Assembly (NCBI RefSeq): GCF_023053635.1
Contig: NC_086182.1
Span: 6,039,001-6,103,000 of the forward strand
Length of the DNA: 64,000 bases
Direction: 5' to 3'
From: Elgaria multicarinata webbii
Taxonomy: Eukaryota; Chordata; Lepidosauria; Squamata; Anguidae
The position numbers and the translations under genes are program-made. The notes beneath the pieces are model-generated. The model was not told the origin of the DNA and made no database searches. It was given only the letters and a program-made list of their open reading frames with translations. Position 1 is the first letter of the stretch; each line of letters opens with the position of its first letter. Positions 47,301 to 57,856 of the stretch are shown here, in pieces.

Positions 47301-49687
47301 GTGGGGGGGGGGGGGAGAAATGCCTCTCTAGCAATTTCATTTAATTAGGGGTGCTTTAGCTACAGGATTCCTAGTCCTACCAATCAGAAGGCGTTGGGTA
47401 GCTATTCCATTCTTTTTCTTCTTCATGCAGGGAAATGATACGATACAAGCTGCACTTAGCCAACAGGATAAAAAGGAAAAGGGAGGGAAGGGGCCGAATG
47501 GATCCATTCAGAATGCCAGTGTACCACAATCACCCTTCCTAGCATTTTCCAAGCACTAAGTAAACATTTGCCAAGATGAATAGGCTGTTCGACATTACCA
47601 TCTTTAAACGCTACTTTAAGTAAATCATGAGTGCAGAATCCATGGCAGGAGGCCAATGTGAAACAGAGGACAGCCAGGCTGAAGAGAGCTCTCTGAAAAA
47701 GAGACACAAGAAATAATAATAATAAATCAGCCAGGGAGGCCTTACTATTTGTTTGTTCACATTCTTTTTTTTTTAAGTGCTCAGCATCTTCAGGTTCTGT
47801 GAAAAAACATCCTTAATATTAAGTTTATGTCATTGTGATCATGTACAATTTCATGTGGGAGGTTGGGTTTGTTTGTTTCAATGCAAAAAATAGCATAGAA
47901 TTCAACAAATTACTGCAGAAACATCAGCCTGTGTATATAGCTGTCTTCGAAGTCAACCCAGTTGGGATAATCAGCCAGGCTAAGATAATAATGATGTATT
48001 ACATTAAAGTATCTCCTGCTTAGATTCCCCCCCCCAAAAAAAATTTGACAACATTACCATCTTTACCACACACACCAAAATGAGACAAACTGAACAAAAA
48101 GGGAAATAAAGAAAAAGGGAAATTCCAGAGGTAAACACAGACCACATTACTTGAGTATTGAGTATGAGTATTGGCTGTAAGAGTTGATTGAAATGAGTCC
48201 CAAATAGCCATTGTGAATCTATCAGTGGTGAACCACAGAATTAACATGTTTTTGTGAATGATAAATAGTGTAATGCAAATGGTGCAAGCAGTATAAATGC
48301 ATGTGCATAAGAGACAGTGACATGTGAATGAGTTGTGAGGACAGGTATGTATGACAGAATGGATGGGACATAGGCAAAGTATTGCAATAAAAGAACCCTA
48401 TGAGCTTCTATACATGAGAAATTTATTCCGTGCTAGTGAATGGACACTCACAGAAGTTTGTGGGTCCTTTACATGACACTGTCAACCTCCAGGATGTCTC
48501 TTGCACTTTCCCCCAGTAATCTCACTTTTAAAATAAATAAATAACTGAATATAATGCAGTATTAAAATAATCACTGGATGTCTCCAGCATGTAAAGTTGG
48601 CATAGTGCTATAATTCCACCGCTAGACGGCACTTTTTCATTGAATGGAACAGCATTGCAAAGAGGAAGTTTTCAATTCCAAATCACATAGTCGCTGGGCA
48701 TGTCTACACCTATGGGCTTTCCAGGAGAATCCCCCAGTGTGTAAATGCCTTGACGTCATCCTGGAAGAGAGGAGGGATGTTCTGGCATGGTGTTGTTGTT
48801 TTTCAAACTGGAGATGTTTGTATAGCAACACGGGCGTGATTTTGCACCAAAGTAAGGTTTGTTTGTTTTTAAAAAAAGGACTTCAAACCTTGGCACCCAA
48901 AGATGCCAAGAACCATCCATGGGATGGCAAAACTGCTGCCCCCCCGATGGGCATGGAGTTTCCCCGTCAGCTCTGTGCCCATTTGCTGAGGCCCTACTCA
49001 CAGGGAGGAGGGAGGACCTAGGAGCCCGTGCCACACTGCCTGCATTCCTCAGGGTTGTCCTGGGACTGCGACGAAATCGTAATATATCCAGTCCATTTTA
49101 TCCCAGGACAACTGAGAAGTCGTCCCCAGTTGGCCCTGGGATCCACAGGGACGACCTCCAGCTGACCTCAGGATAAATGGCTGTGTAGACGTGCCTGCTG
49201 TCTAAAGGAGCCAGTTGTAAATGCAGAAAAACTCCAGAAGAAGAAACCCTGGTAAGGGTGAGGGCTTTTTTCCTTAATGTAGAGGCAACCGATGACCTTG
49301 GTTCTTCCAGGTGGCATGGCGGTAATTGTAATAAGGGTAAGCTATAAGTCAAAATACCTATCCAAATGTTACACCAGGAAAATCTGAAATCTACACACAG
49401 AGAGAAGATATTCTGGATAACTGGATGTGTAAATCATTTACTTTGCTTTATCCCATGTCTGACTTCCAAAGAATGCTGGCCAAATCATGATGTGGCTCCT
49501 GACACTGTGGCAAAGACAGACCAGAAGTCAGTTGGGTTGGTACCATCTGAAGTACCTTTTCCTCCTACTGACAGTTGCAATACACACATCTGCCTCACCA
49601 CTCCTGCCTTTCCAGCATTTTTCTTCAATCCAGAGTAAACAAACACTTGGCCAAAGAGGAGAGCAAAACCCTTATTCTGCTTACCAT
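40957..49687 (-). CDS. MSMB: Beta-microseminoprotein-like secreted protein gene (four coding exons)
   Basis: Exons 49,687-49,685, 47,692-47,599, 44,178-44,049 and 41,062-40,957 join to 333 coding bases, that is 110 residues. All splice sites are GT-AG and the phases agree (0, 1, 2). The product has a 19-residue signal peptide (MRALFSLAVLCFTLASCHG) and a mature chain of 91 residues with ten cysteines: C-x19-C-x19-C-x2-C-x1-C-x6-CC-x11-C-x8-C-x13-C. The last two spacings, the C-x2-C-x1-C-x6-CC core and a KHP motif equal human beta-microseminoprotein as I remember it, and total length is close (114 in human). The family comprises small secreted proteins: seminal PSP94 in mammals and small serum proteins in snakes, which bind CRISP-type and metalloprotease toxins. 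Which role applies here is not shown by the sequence. A decayed paralog lies to the left. I do not claim orthology to mammalian MSMB rather than a reptile-specific paralog. Confidence 0.9.
41340..41428 (+). mobile_element. CR1 LINE 3' end
   Basis: GTTGGACTCGATGGCCTTGT...GCTATTCTATGATGCTATGATG, a short CR1 tail within intron 3. Confidence 0.85.
41430..42670. other. Intron 3 sequence, CpG- and C-rich patches
   Basis: Several long open frames on both strands reflect C-rich composition. None shows a domain or splice pair. CTTGCGGAGC, GGTGGCGGCGGC and similar patches may come from an unrecognised MITE. Confidence 0.4.
42675..43172 (+). mobile_element. CR1 LINE 3' end with RT C-terminus
   Basis: Encodes [20 protein letters not shown] and the following CR1 C-terminal blocks. 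It ends with TTCTATGATTCTATAAT at 43,152-43,168. Confidence 0.92.
43376..43505. mobile_element. hAT-like MITE
   Basis: GTGCCCAATCTGGCACCCTCCAGA and TCTGGAGAGGACCAGGGTGGGCA are inverted ends around GGACTACAACTCCCA, a frequent hAT MITE pattern in reptiles. Confidence 0.6.
43655..43974 (+). mobile_element. Palindromic MITE, copy 4
   Basis: Flanked by TTTTAAG (43,648-43,654 and 43,975-43,981). Ends, arms and loop as in copy 2. It sits in intron 3 about 75 bp from exon 3. Confidence 0.92.
44049..44178 (-). CDS. MSMB: MSMB-like gene, exon 3
   Basis: Acceptor TTTCTTCTTCCTAG and donor GTAGGC. It encodes KLVKPDGCVDKTDGSKHP and on to MECECHKSGMSCC, carrying cysteines 2-7. It enters in phase 1 and leaves in phase 2. 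Confidence 0.92.
44300..44370. repeat. (CT)n(GT)n compound microsatellite
   Basis: A CT run (44,300-44,328) passes directly into a GT run (44,329-44,370), in intron 2 about 120 bp from the exon 3 acceptor. Confidence 0.97.
44520..45590. other. Intron 2 sequence, nothing named
   Basis: No repeat family or exon recognised; open frames on both strands are short and motif-free. Confidence 0.45.
45594..45692. mobile_element. Short palindromic repeat (GCAATCCTA type)
   Basis: GTGCAATCCTGGTAC...TCTACTCAGAGATAAGTCA...TTTAGGATTGCAC, inverted ends GTGCAATCCT/AGGATTGCAC. Confidence 0.75.
45940..46190. repeat. A-rich stretch with recurring GTGCAC/AAAAT words
   Basis: Degenerate words such as GTGCACAAAATG recur five or six times. 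Origin unknown. Confidence 0.45.
46191..46990. other. Intron 2 sequence, nothing named
   Basis: No repeat or exon recognised. Confidence 0.4.
46995..47260 (+). mobile_element. L2 LINE fragment (RT C-terminal region)
   Basis: Encodes NRQHITPVRKELHWLPICY, the L2 signature downstream of the thumb, then decays. No tail is present. Confidence 0.8.
47599..47692 (-). CDS. MSMB: MSMB-like gene, exon 2
   Basis: Acceptor CTTGTGTCTCTTTTTCAG and donor GATG|GTAATG. It encodes the signal peptide from residue 2 and the mature N-terminus FCTHDLLKVAFKD with cysteine 1. 94 bp, leaving in phase 1. Confidence 0.92.
47708..48690. other. Intron 1 sequence
   Basis: 47,720-47,950 resembles 33,660-33,800 beside the paralog exon 2 (GCATAG, ATTCAA, CATCAG, GTATATAG blocks), so it is duplicated intron. 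The rest is A/T-rich and unassigned. Confidence 0.45.
48697..49195. mobile_element. Non-autonomous DNA element, about 500 bp
   Basis: Ends GGGCATGTCTACACC and GTGTAGACGTGCC are inverted. The inner right part has TTATCCCAGGACAAC and GGGACGACC words like those in the MITEs at 40,101 and 50,327. It lies in intron 1. Confidence 0.65.
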
Positions 49688-49768
49688 CCTGGCTTCTCGG
49701 TGTGCAGACAGCAAACGCTTCGTGAGGAGAAATGACACCTAGAGCAAGGAGGAGTGTTCCTTGCCAAT
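49685..49768 (-). CDS. MSMB: MSMB-like gene, exon 1 (5' UTR plus ATG)
   Basis: The exon ends CCAGGATG directly before a strong donor GTAAGC, so only the start codon is coding (A at -3). In phase 0 it joins exon 2 to give Met-Arg-Ala-Leu. The transcription start near 49,768 is inferred from the TATA position. Confidence 0.8.
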
Positions 49769-49790
49769 GCCTATAAGGATGTGATTCCCC

Positions 49791-49800
49791 AAATTTATAG
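49791..49800 (-). promoter_or_regulatory. TATA box of the MSMB-like gene
   Basis: CTATAAATTT on the minus strand lies about 105 bp upstream of the ATG. A second TATA-like CCTTATAGG at 49,771-49,779 is nearer the presumed start. Confidence 0.65.
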
Positions 49801-50320
49801 AAACGCCACAGAAAAAAAAGAGAAAAGGAGAGAACACCCTCCTGTTCAGGGTGAATGAATTTGCCCCTTGTGTACGCATGCACACGCACACATAAAAAAA
49901 ACCCTCACTGCTGGGAAGAAAATATTTGTTCCTGGTTCAGTTAGTATTTGTTTGGTACAGAGATACCTGTCGTAAATGGGTGACTCTTACTACCTTCACA
50001 AATACTTGTGTTGAGCACACAAGGATTGTAAATAATCAGGGGCATGTGATTGGGCTGGTCCTGTCCGGGGTTGGGGGGGGGGAACGTGGCTGTAAGTCAG
50101 CATGTGCCCTGGTTTGGCAAAGAGAGTGGCAGGAAATGGAAGAATGATGAAAAGGTGACTGGCGTCAGCCACGTTTGTAGCATTTGGGACATCTGCCACT
50201 TCACTCAGATTTCTCTTTTCCCTCTTAGCCTAGCTGCAATCCTCCCAGTAGCTGGGTTATGACATGTCCCCATATATATAATGCATACACATAACTATGG
50301 ATCAACAGAGCTAAGAGACT
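49801..50320. other. Upstream region, nothing named
   Basis: Presumed 5' flank of the MSMB-like gene; no clear repeat. Confidence 0.4.
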
Positions 50321-50326
50321 ATGGCC

Positions 50327-50443
50327 TTAGCTAGACCTAAGGTTTATCCCGGGATTGACCCAGGGTCATCCCTGTTCATGTAAATGACACACAGGATATC
50401 CTGGGAGCAGGCAGGGACGACCCCGGGATAAACCTTAGGTCTA
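50327..50443. mobile_element. Palindromic MITE with TAGACCTAAGG arms
   Basis: TAGACCTAAGGTTTATCCCG and its near-perfect complement CGGGATAAACCTTAGGTCTA enclose a short core with GACACACAGG. Confidence 0.85.
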
Positions 50444-50691
50444 AAAGTATTTTCATGTATATATCAAAATGTACAACATCTTGATGTCTAACATCTGCTC
50501 CTGCATCTTTACAGCTACTCACTGTTCTTACATAGTTTTTTAGACAAGAGAATAACTTTAGGTCATTTCACTTGCATGAGATACTTTTGAGTTCAATATA
50601 ACTGAACTTCAAAATTAAGAATTAGACTATGTTCACGTTAACTTTGCTTTGGACCAGTAGTTATATGGTTTTTCATACTTGAAATCTTTAT

Positions 50692-50848
50692 AAAGGGAGG
50701 TGTAGAATTAGACATCTGACCAAGGCCACGCCCCCTTGTGGGCCGGTCATGTCAAGATGGGCCCACCTTGGGGGCTGGGCATGTTGGGCACATCTCCTTG
50801 AGGGTGGCCATATTGTCCTCCTTTTTGCTTTCCAAAATATGGTCACCC
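50692..50848 (-). mobile_element. DNA transposon fragment related to 51,117
   Basis: Reversed: GGTGACCATATTTTGGAAAG...AAGGAGGACAATATGGCC...GGGCGTGGCC, the same left end as the element at 51,117. Confidence 0.65.
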
Positions 50849-51116
50849 CAAGAGGAAGAAAAAATATATGAATGGGGATCAGAGGTCCATTCTTGGGTTT
50901 AATTGTGATAAAACTCCCAAAAAAGAAAGAAAGAAAAGAGCAGTGAATTTTTAAGGGCATGATTCGTGGCCAAAGATACCCTTCAAAGCTAAATGTCACA
51001 AGAAATTCAAGGAAATCAAAAGAGTGCTAAGGGTTCTTCTACACAACCCTAAATAGATTTCATGGCCTGAAGCAAAATTCCAAGGTAGATTTAGAGGCTC
51101 CTGCTTACATGTAACA

Positions 51117-51837
51117 TAGGGTGACCATATTTTGGAAACCAAAAAGGAAGACAATATGGCTGCCCTCAGGAGGCGTGGCCACCCCAACATGTCCAGCCCC
51201 CAAGGGGCGTGGCCTCAGTCAGCATCCATTGTCAGCATCACCATCGTTAGCAGCAGCAGCATTATCAATATCATTATCTGCATCCGTTATCATTATCAGC
51301 ATCACCATTATCCTCATCACCATCAATAGCAGCAGCAGCAGCAGCAGCAATATCATTATCAGCATCCATTATCATTATTACCATTATCATCATTACCATC
51401 ATTAGCTGTCCTCGCTGCCACTGTCCTCCGCCACTGTCATCTTTCGCCGCCTGGCTGAGTGGTCTGGTCCACCGCCGCTGGGGCGGGGAGCGAACGGACC
51501 CCCACCCCTTGACTCTCGTCGAATGCCGGCTGGGGCAAGGAGCGAACTGCGGCACTGACGGGATTGCATCAGCATAGCAGAAGGGCAAAATCGACCCTGG
51601 GTTGAGGCTGGGGCTGGGAGATGGCGTCCCAGAAGTCTGGGAACGCGTCTTCCAGTCCCCGCCCTTCTGCTGCGCTAGATCGGCGCTGGGAGATGGCTGC
51701 AGCACCCGTTCCTGGAAGTCCGGGAATGTGTCTTCCAGCCCCTTTCCCCAGTGAATTGGGGGCCAGTCCCGGTTGGCCCGGAGACCTCTGTTTCTCTGTA
51801 GGTCTCCGGGGTTTCCCGGTGCATCTTGTCACCCTAT
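51117..51837 (+). mobile_element. Non-autonomous DNA transposon, about 720 bp
   Basis: Starts TAGGGTGACCATATTTTGG and ends CATCTTGTCACCCTA. The right part (GGTCTCCGGGGTTTCCCGG, GAATTGGGGGCCAGTCCC) recurs at 62,520. It contains a complex ATC/AGC microsatellite. The terminal word is shared with the palindromic MITE, but the interiors differ. Confidence 0.65.
51226..51405. repeat. Complex ATC/ATT/AGC trinucleotide repeat
   Basis: Interleaved CATCAC, ATTATC and CAGCAG runs inside the transposon at 51,117. Confidence 0.92.
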
Positions 51838-52039
51838 ACATCAAGGAAGTTTAAAGCAAAAGGTAGAAGCGGTATTTCCTGAACACAAACATTCCTTGGC
51901 CCGTGACATTTTTCAGGCAATTCCCATGTTAGCTCCCACTGAGACCCTGGAGGGGGAGGGGGGAGTTGAATGGAACATGTGGAGTGGGGGGTAGATCCCC
52001 AGTCACAGTAAATGGCTTAGCTATCCTTGCTACAGGATG

Positions 52040-52330
52040 GGGAAGTGCCTAAAAGAAGAAGAAGAATTTAAGCATTCAAGTTATATAATAAAGGAGGAAG
52101 TATCAGGAGCAGGCAATGGAACCAGATCTATATTAACTGGGGAGCTAACATTTCTGTAGCCATCTTGAAACGCCATATACTTCACTAGTAAGAGACACAA
52201 AATATGATTTCACCCATCAGTGAAATGCCATCATTTCTGAGTTGAGGTGTGGTAAAACGTTAACAAATGCATCATACTCTAACGACAATAGGAAAAACTT
52301 GAAGCCCAGTGAGATGCCTCCATTATCTTG
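52040..52330. repeat. Segment paralogous to 55,765-56,015
   Basis: Shares TATTTCACCCATC/TTTCACCCATCAGTGAAAT, CATCATTTCTG, GTTAAC and AGCCCAGTGAGAT-like blocks in order. It could be an old repeat or part of a segmental duplication. Confidence 0.55.
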
Positions 52331-53264
52331 AGCGGGCGCAACAGAGCTGACTGGACCTGCAAAAAGGACTTGTCCAAATTGGAGTGTTTGTTGATGACTC
52401 TTTTGTAAAATGACAAGAATGAAGTGTGACTCCATCTGCAGGATCTCCAATGTGAGCAACACAATCAGTATATGTTATGGTCTGTCAGAGTTATACGTTG
52501 CTGTCACTACTTCTTCACAAGGTAGAGATTAGAGTGTCGCTTGCACAGCCTTGGAGAGCTACTTTAGACTCTCACTGGTTCTGAGTGAAACCACAGCCTT
52601 CCCTGTGACCAGCAACCATACATAGATTTATACTCTATGAATTTGTCTTCCTATCAAAATTCTGTTCAGCCAAGATCAGAAATGTGGTGGGTTCCTTTGA
52701 GTGCTGTGTGTGTGTACATTTTGCTCTAACATACTAACAGTAATAAAAGTTATAAAAGTGAGGCGGGCCTTCAGATTTTAATTGAGAACAAATTAGAATA
52801 GTTTATCTACCAGAAGTCTTGGAAACACTATGTTAAATTCTTCTTTAGAAAATACTTCTCTAAGAGCTTATCCCTATACAAGCCAATATTGTAAACAATT
52901 ATTTAAGTCTCTTTAATTTATTTCACTGCAAAGACCTTTTCAGATCATGCCCCATTCCAGAAGAACCCAATTAAATTCCTTGACAACTAGGAGCATCTTT
53001 CAGGATTTTAAAACTGTGCTGCTAATTAGTGGAGCAAAATGAGGCTATGTGTTCAAAATAAGATTTATCATTAACTGAATTCAGAGGAAATCAAGGGCAG
53101 AAGTGCAGATGAATCTCCTTCAATTTTTTTAAAAAAATATCCTACTTACTTGTAATTCCTTTCTTGCAATTCATTATAAAATTATAAAAATTTAAAAAAT
53201 CCGTGTTCTCTGAATTAGGTCACAATCCTATATTCAAGATATACCAGCTGAGAGGCGATAGACT
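52331..53264. other. No gene recognised
   Basis: A/T-rich, single-copy looking sequence with no exon or named repeat. Confidence 0.4.
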
Positions 53265-53420
53265 ATTTATTTATTTATTTATTTATTAAATTTATATACT
53301 GCCCCATAGCCGAAGCTCTCTGGGCGATTTACAAAAGTTAAAAACAGTGGACATTTTAAAAAGTATACAAAATTTAAACAATCAAAAAATATAAAAACAA
53401 CAGTATAAAACAGTATCAGA
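53265..53420 (-). mobile_element. L2-type LINE tail
   Basis: Reversed tail: ATTTATTTATTTATTTATTA followed by TATACTGCCCC...CTCTCTGGGCGATTTACAAA. Confidence 0.75.
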
Positions 53421-53845
53421 GGTCTCACTCTGTTGACCCCAGCAACTGGGGTGTGTTGGTGCAACTGTACGGATACACCAGTACATCTCTTCCCACCACT
53501 GTCAATGGGATATAAAATCCCTCTTGCCCATTTTCCTCTTCATTCATTGTGGAAACAATGTGAGTCTTGCAACCAGCAACACAGTTTTGAAATTTCCACT
53601 GTTTGGAAATGTAATTTTGTAAGTTGATCGGTTTCCTCTCGGGAGAATGTGGCAAACTCAGGCCCCAAGGACAAGATTCTGGAATCCCAAAGCCACTTTA
53701 AAAAGAATGCAAAGGCTCAAAATGTTTCACTTTCTATGAGCTGACACTACATAACAAGTTAGATCTAGGTTTACTCAGAGTAAGCCCATTGAAACCAATG
53801 AGATTTAACATAGCCACGACTAACATAAGTCACATTGGTTTTAAT

Positions 53846-54558
53846 TAGGGCTGTACAGGGACACACACACCCCGATCCTTCTCAGAGGCCAAAATGGAGC
53901 CCCTGTAGCAGCCCCGATCCACCTTGGGGCTGCCTGGGGAGTTCCTGAACTGCCTCGGCACCGAAGCTGAGGCAAAATTTGGACCCTCCGAGGTGACTCA
54001 GAGTTTTCTGGGTGTCAGCTGCACAGCCGGCACCCAGAAAACTTTCCCCACTTACATGGTGCCTCCGCCGTCCGCCGCTGCAGACGGCGGAGGCACCAGG
54101 TAAGCCACCTCCACCACTGGGACCTGTGTCCAGCCTTCAGCATACTCGAGTGGAAGCCGACAGACGCATGCCAGCAGCAGCGGACACAGGTAAGTGGGGA
54201 AGGGGGCTTACCTGGGTCCACCGCTGCTACCGCCACCGCTGGCTTGTGTCCGGCAGCTTCTGCTCAATGACACTGAAAGCCATGCAATAACTTAACATTG
54301 TGCGGCCTACTCCCTTTCATTTCCAGCAGCTGCACTGGAAGCCGCCAGAAGAAAGATGGCAGCGGCGATAGAGGCAGCAGGTAAGGAGACTGGTGGGGGG
54401 TGGGGGCAGGGCCAGCTCCAAAGCGCTGAGGAAGCCTGAAGCTTCGGAGCCAATTGGCTTCGGACCACCTCGGCCTTTGCCCAAACTGCCTTGGATCCAG
54501 TTCAGAGGGGTCCAAACCACCTTGATCTGCTTCAGACCCAAGGCGGTGCACAGTCCTA
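53846..54558. mobile_element. hAT-like non-autonomous DNA element, 713 bp
   Basis: Ends TAGGGCTGTACA and TGCACAGTCCTA, flanked by GTTTTAAT (53,838-53,845) and ATTTTAAT (54,559-54,566). The interior has a GC-rich hairpin at 54,050-54,105 and repeated GGTAAG words. Confidence 0.75.
54052..54105. repeat. GC-rich hairpin
   Basis: CTTACATGGTGCCTCCGCC and its complement ending GGAGGCACCAGGTAAG flank a short loop. Confidence 0.85.
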
Positions 54559-54566
54559 ATTTTAAT

Positions 54567-55005
54567 GAGTCTACCCTACGTATGGGTAAATGTGGATCCA
54601 AGCCAAACCATTCCAGGTAGTCACAACACCTTTTAATATCAAAACTCCAACAGGACCTTAAAAATTAGTGGGGTATCCATATAAAGGCCCCCCCTCCCAC
54701 TGAATAGGGAAAGCTCAAGCCCCTGGGTAGCATGAGGCAATGGTGCCTGAAGCACGAAGTGTGGAATCGCTCTCTTAAGCCCACCACCACAGGTGTACGC
54801 CCCTTGCCCCTAAAACTGTTTCAGGAGTTGAATCGCAAGACCCCCTCTCCCAATTTCCCTGCCAGTTCGCTATAATGGGAAAGAAAATGCTGGGAAAGAA
54901 GTGTGCTCCAGGCCTTAAAACACTCCCCATCTGTGGTGTAGAGACAGTTGACTATTATGTCATCCAAACCCAGATGGTTCCTCAAGAATTACCTGTGGAA
55001 AATTA
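54567..55005. other. No gene recognised
   Basis: No repeat or exon identified. Confidence 0.4.
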
Positions 55006-55010
55006 ACTGC

Positions 55011-55482
55011 TGTAATAGTCTGGGACGTGGGTGGCTGGAAGCACAGACTGAGGGCCGGGACCCAGGAGAGCCAAGGTGTACAAAGACTAACCCACACACA
55101 AGCTGTTTAGGATAGAGCGGTTTACTGGTATAACCACAAAGTGGCATAGTCCAAAGGGCAGTCCGAGGTCAGGAACAGACAAGGTGTGGCAGAGACAATA
55201 GCAAGAGCATAGCCCAAAGAGCAGTCCGAGGTCAGGAACAAGCAAGGCATCAGGGGAACAGGAGCCAAGCACCACAGGAGCGATGTTGCTGTAGCAAATG
55301 CTGGAGTCACAATGTGGGTCTTAAATAGCCCTGACTCTAGCTGCTCCCAGCTGCACCAAATTACACTGTCATGAACTGCTGCTGGCCAAGGCCTGAGTCC
55401 TGCCAGCACTCTGCAGCAGAGCAGCCCTCTGAGCTCGGGCCTGGATCCTGAAAGTACTCATCCCTAGTACCTGCTCCTGACA
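55011..55482 (-). mobile_element. Solo LTR (472 bp)
   Basis: Exact 5-bp duplication ACTGC (55,006-55,010 and 55,483-55,487). On the minus strand it runs TGTCAGGAGC...ACTATTACA. It is related to the solo LTR at 5,762. No internal sequence remains. Confidence 0.88.
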
Positions 55483-55764
55483 ACTGCCCAAATGAGAAGA
55501 AAGTAAATTGGACCGACCACAAATCTTGTCCTGTTGCTTTGAGTGAACTGAGACACACACACATACACACACAACCTGATCAGGCGAATAAGAAATTTGT
55601 TTCTGACTAAGCAGTTGTTTATTTTGTACAATGCTACCTGTCGTTCCTGACAGAACCTTATCATGCTCAGTGGTGTTTACTGATAAGGTTGGGCCAAACC
55701 CCAAACAGGATTTTCTCATAAATCAGCAGGATGGGGCTGGGCCCCACATAATGGCAACAATCAC

Positions 55765-56015
55765 AATACTTTAAACATTCAATTTGCATAATAAAGGAGA
55801 ATGAGTCAATTCTGGGTGGCAGTACCGGGAAGACAATTATTTGTTGGCTGACATGTTAACATTTCTATAGATTCACACTCTTCCACAGATGCTTTACTGG
55901 TGACAAATACTATTATTTCACCCATCCGTGAAATCTCATCATTTCTGGGTTAAGATGTGGTTAAACTGTTAACATGCACATGATGTTAACAAAAGAGGAC
56001 CTGAAACCCAGTAAG
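55765..56015. repeat. Segment paralogous to 52,040-52,330
   Basis: See the partner segment; order and orientation are the same. Confidence 0.55.
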
Positions 56016-56028
56016 ATCACTGCTTATC

Positions 56029-56220
56029 ATAGAATCATAGAGCTGGAAGGGGCCTACAAGGCCATCGAGTCCAACTCCCTGCTGAATGCAGGAATCCACC
56101 TTAAAGCATCCCTGACAGAGGGCTCTCCAGCTGCCTCCTGAAGGCCTCTGGTGTGGGAGAGCCCACCACCTCCCTAGGTAACTGGCTCCATTGTCGTACT
56201 GCTCTAACAGTCAGGAAGTT
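56029..56220 (-). mobile_element. CR1 LINE 3' end
   Basis: TCATAGAATCATAGAGCTGG...CTCTAACAGTCAGGAAGTT, a reversed CR1 tail and 3' UTR. Confidence 0.92.
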
Positions 56221-56795
56221 AACCTAGACAAGCAAGAGTCATAAGCCATGGTTTGTTCTTGGCTGATGACTAGTGGGTTGATGAAAACTGTAATCTAAGA
56301 CAACTGCAAGGCACTGTCTTGGGGGGCGGGGGGAGCGGAGCAGCCTGTTGCTCGCTGTTTGTTTGCTCTGATGATGTTGCTTCTATTTTGAGGTTCAAGA
56401 TGCCTTTTGAAAAAATTCGGCTCGCTAGTGAGCTGTTGATATGTGGCTATACAGAGATCAAGGTACAGAAGGCTCAGGCTCATTGTGTCCTCCAGTGTCC
56501 TTTTGATTAGCAATTTCATTTTGCATCCGTGTCACCCACCAGTACAGATGTAGGCGAGGATCTGCAAATGACCACCTGTGTGCCAAATGGTTCCCCAACG
56601 CCTCCCTCTAGTGGGAAAAAGGAAACAGTGATATAAATCCTTAACTGCTAGAGGAAGATGCTGGGCTCCCACCCAGGCTAGGGAGAGATAAAGATTGTGG
56701 GGTGCGGGGGAGGACAGAATGAATGGCAGGCATTTGGATCCAGCTCCTTTGGGGAGGGGGAGAGAAACCCTATTTTGGAATGTTTTCATCGGCCA
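56221..56795. other. No gene recognised
   Basis: No named repeat or exon. Confidence 0.4.
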
Positions 56796-56803
56796 GTGAC
56801 CAT

Positions 56804-57108
56804 TAGGGTGACCATATGGAAAGGAGGACCAGGCTCCTGTATCTTCAACAGGTGTACAGAAAAGGGAATTTCAGCAGGTGTCATTTTTATGCATGCAGCA
56901 CCTGGTGAAATTCCCTCTTCGTTGCAACAGTTAAAGCTGCAGGAACTATAGTAGAGTGACCAGATACAAAAGAGGGCAGGGCACCTGCAGCTTTAACTGT
57001 TGTGATGAAGAGGGAATTTCACCAAGTGCTGCATACATACAAATGACACTTGCTGAAATTCCCTTTTTTAAACAGGAGCCCTGTTCTCCTTTCCATACGG
57101 CCACCCTA
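56804..57108 (+). mobile_element. Palindromic MITE, copy 5
   Basis: Flanks GTGACCAT (56,796-56,803) and GCTACCAT (57,109-57,116) match at 6 of 8 positions. The right arm has a short deletion near 57,070. Confidence 0.88.
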
Positions 57109-57249
57109 GCTACCATCCCATTTCCACCTTTGCCTTTACAGACAAGTTCTGATGAGCACAAGTCATTCTGTTGCTTCAGAAACTCTCCTGGTGGGTGGGA
57201 CACCAAGATTTTTCTTGTGTCCTTGATTCTCGGTAAAGGATATTTGATA

Positions 57250-57600
57250 AGAACATAAGAAGAGCCCTGCTGGATCAGACAATGGGTCCATCCAGTCCAG
57301 CACTCTGTTCACACAGTGGCCAGCCAGCTGCTAACCAGGGATCCACAAGCAGGACATGGGAGCAACAGCTCCCTCCCACCCATGTTCCCCAGCAACTGGT
57401 GTATATAGGCTTACTGCCTCTGATACTGAAGGTAGCACATAGCCATCAGGACTAGTAGACATTGATCGCCTTCTCTGATACAGGAGATAGCACATAGCCT
57501 GCGCCATATGAAGGTTGTAGTGATAGCCACTGGCTTAGATGGCCTTAAAGAGGGGATAGATAAGTTCCTGGCAGAGAAGGATAGTTCTCTCAATGGCTAT
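57250..57600 (-). mobile_element. CR1/L3-like LINE 3' end
   Basis: GAACATAAGAAGAGCCCTGC opens the reversed tail; CACAGTGGCCAGCCAGCTGC and GCCTCTGATACTGAAGGTAG follow. A short internal duplication of the GATACn-GGnnGTAGCACATAGCC word is present. Confidence 0.8.
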
Positions 57601-57856
57601 CAGATATGAAACCTCACTGGAACTGCCACAGACCGAGGTGGTGTATGTCTGAGTACCAGATGCCAAGGGCAATCAGCAGAGGCAAGTTCTGACACACCTG
57701 AAGGCACCCCAGGTAATGGAGCTTCTCCTTTTACTCCTCTCCCCCAGAAAGTCCTTATCTTCATTCCTTTCTTGTAGAGCATCCTCAGAGCAACTTTTTG
57801 GCTACATCTGGAAACGGAGTGCTGTTGGGCTAGATGGACCGCTGCACTGACCTGAC

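Noticed and set aside
51226-51405. CRISPR-like array
   Set aside because: The units are trinucleotides without spacers; it is a microsatellite in a eukaryotic transposon.
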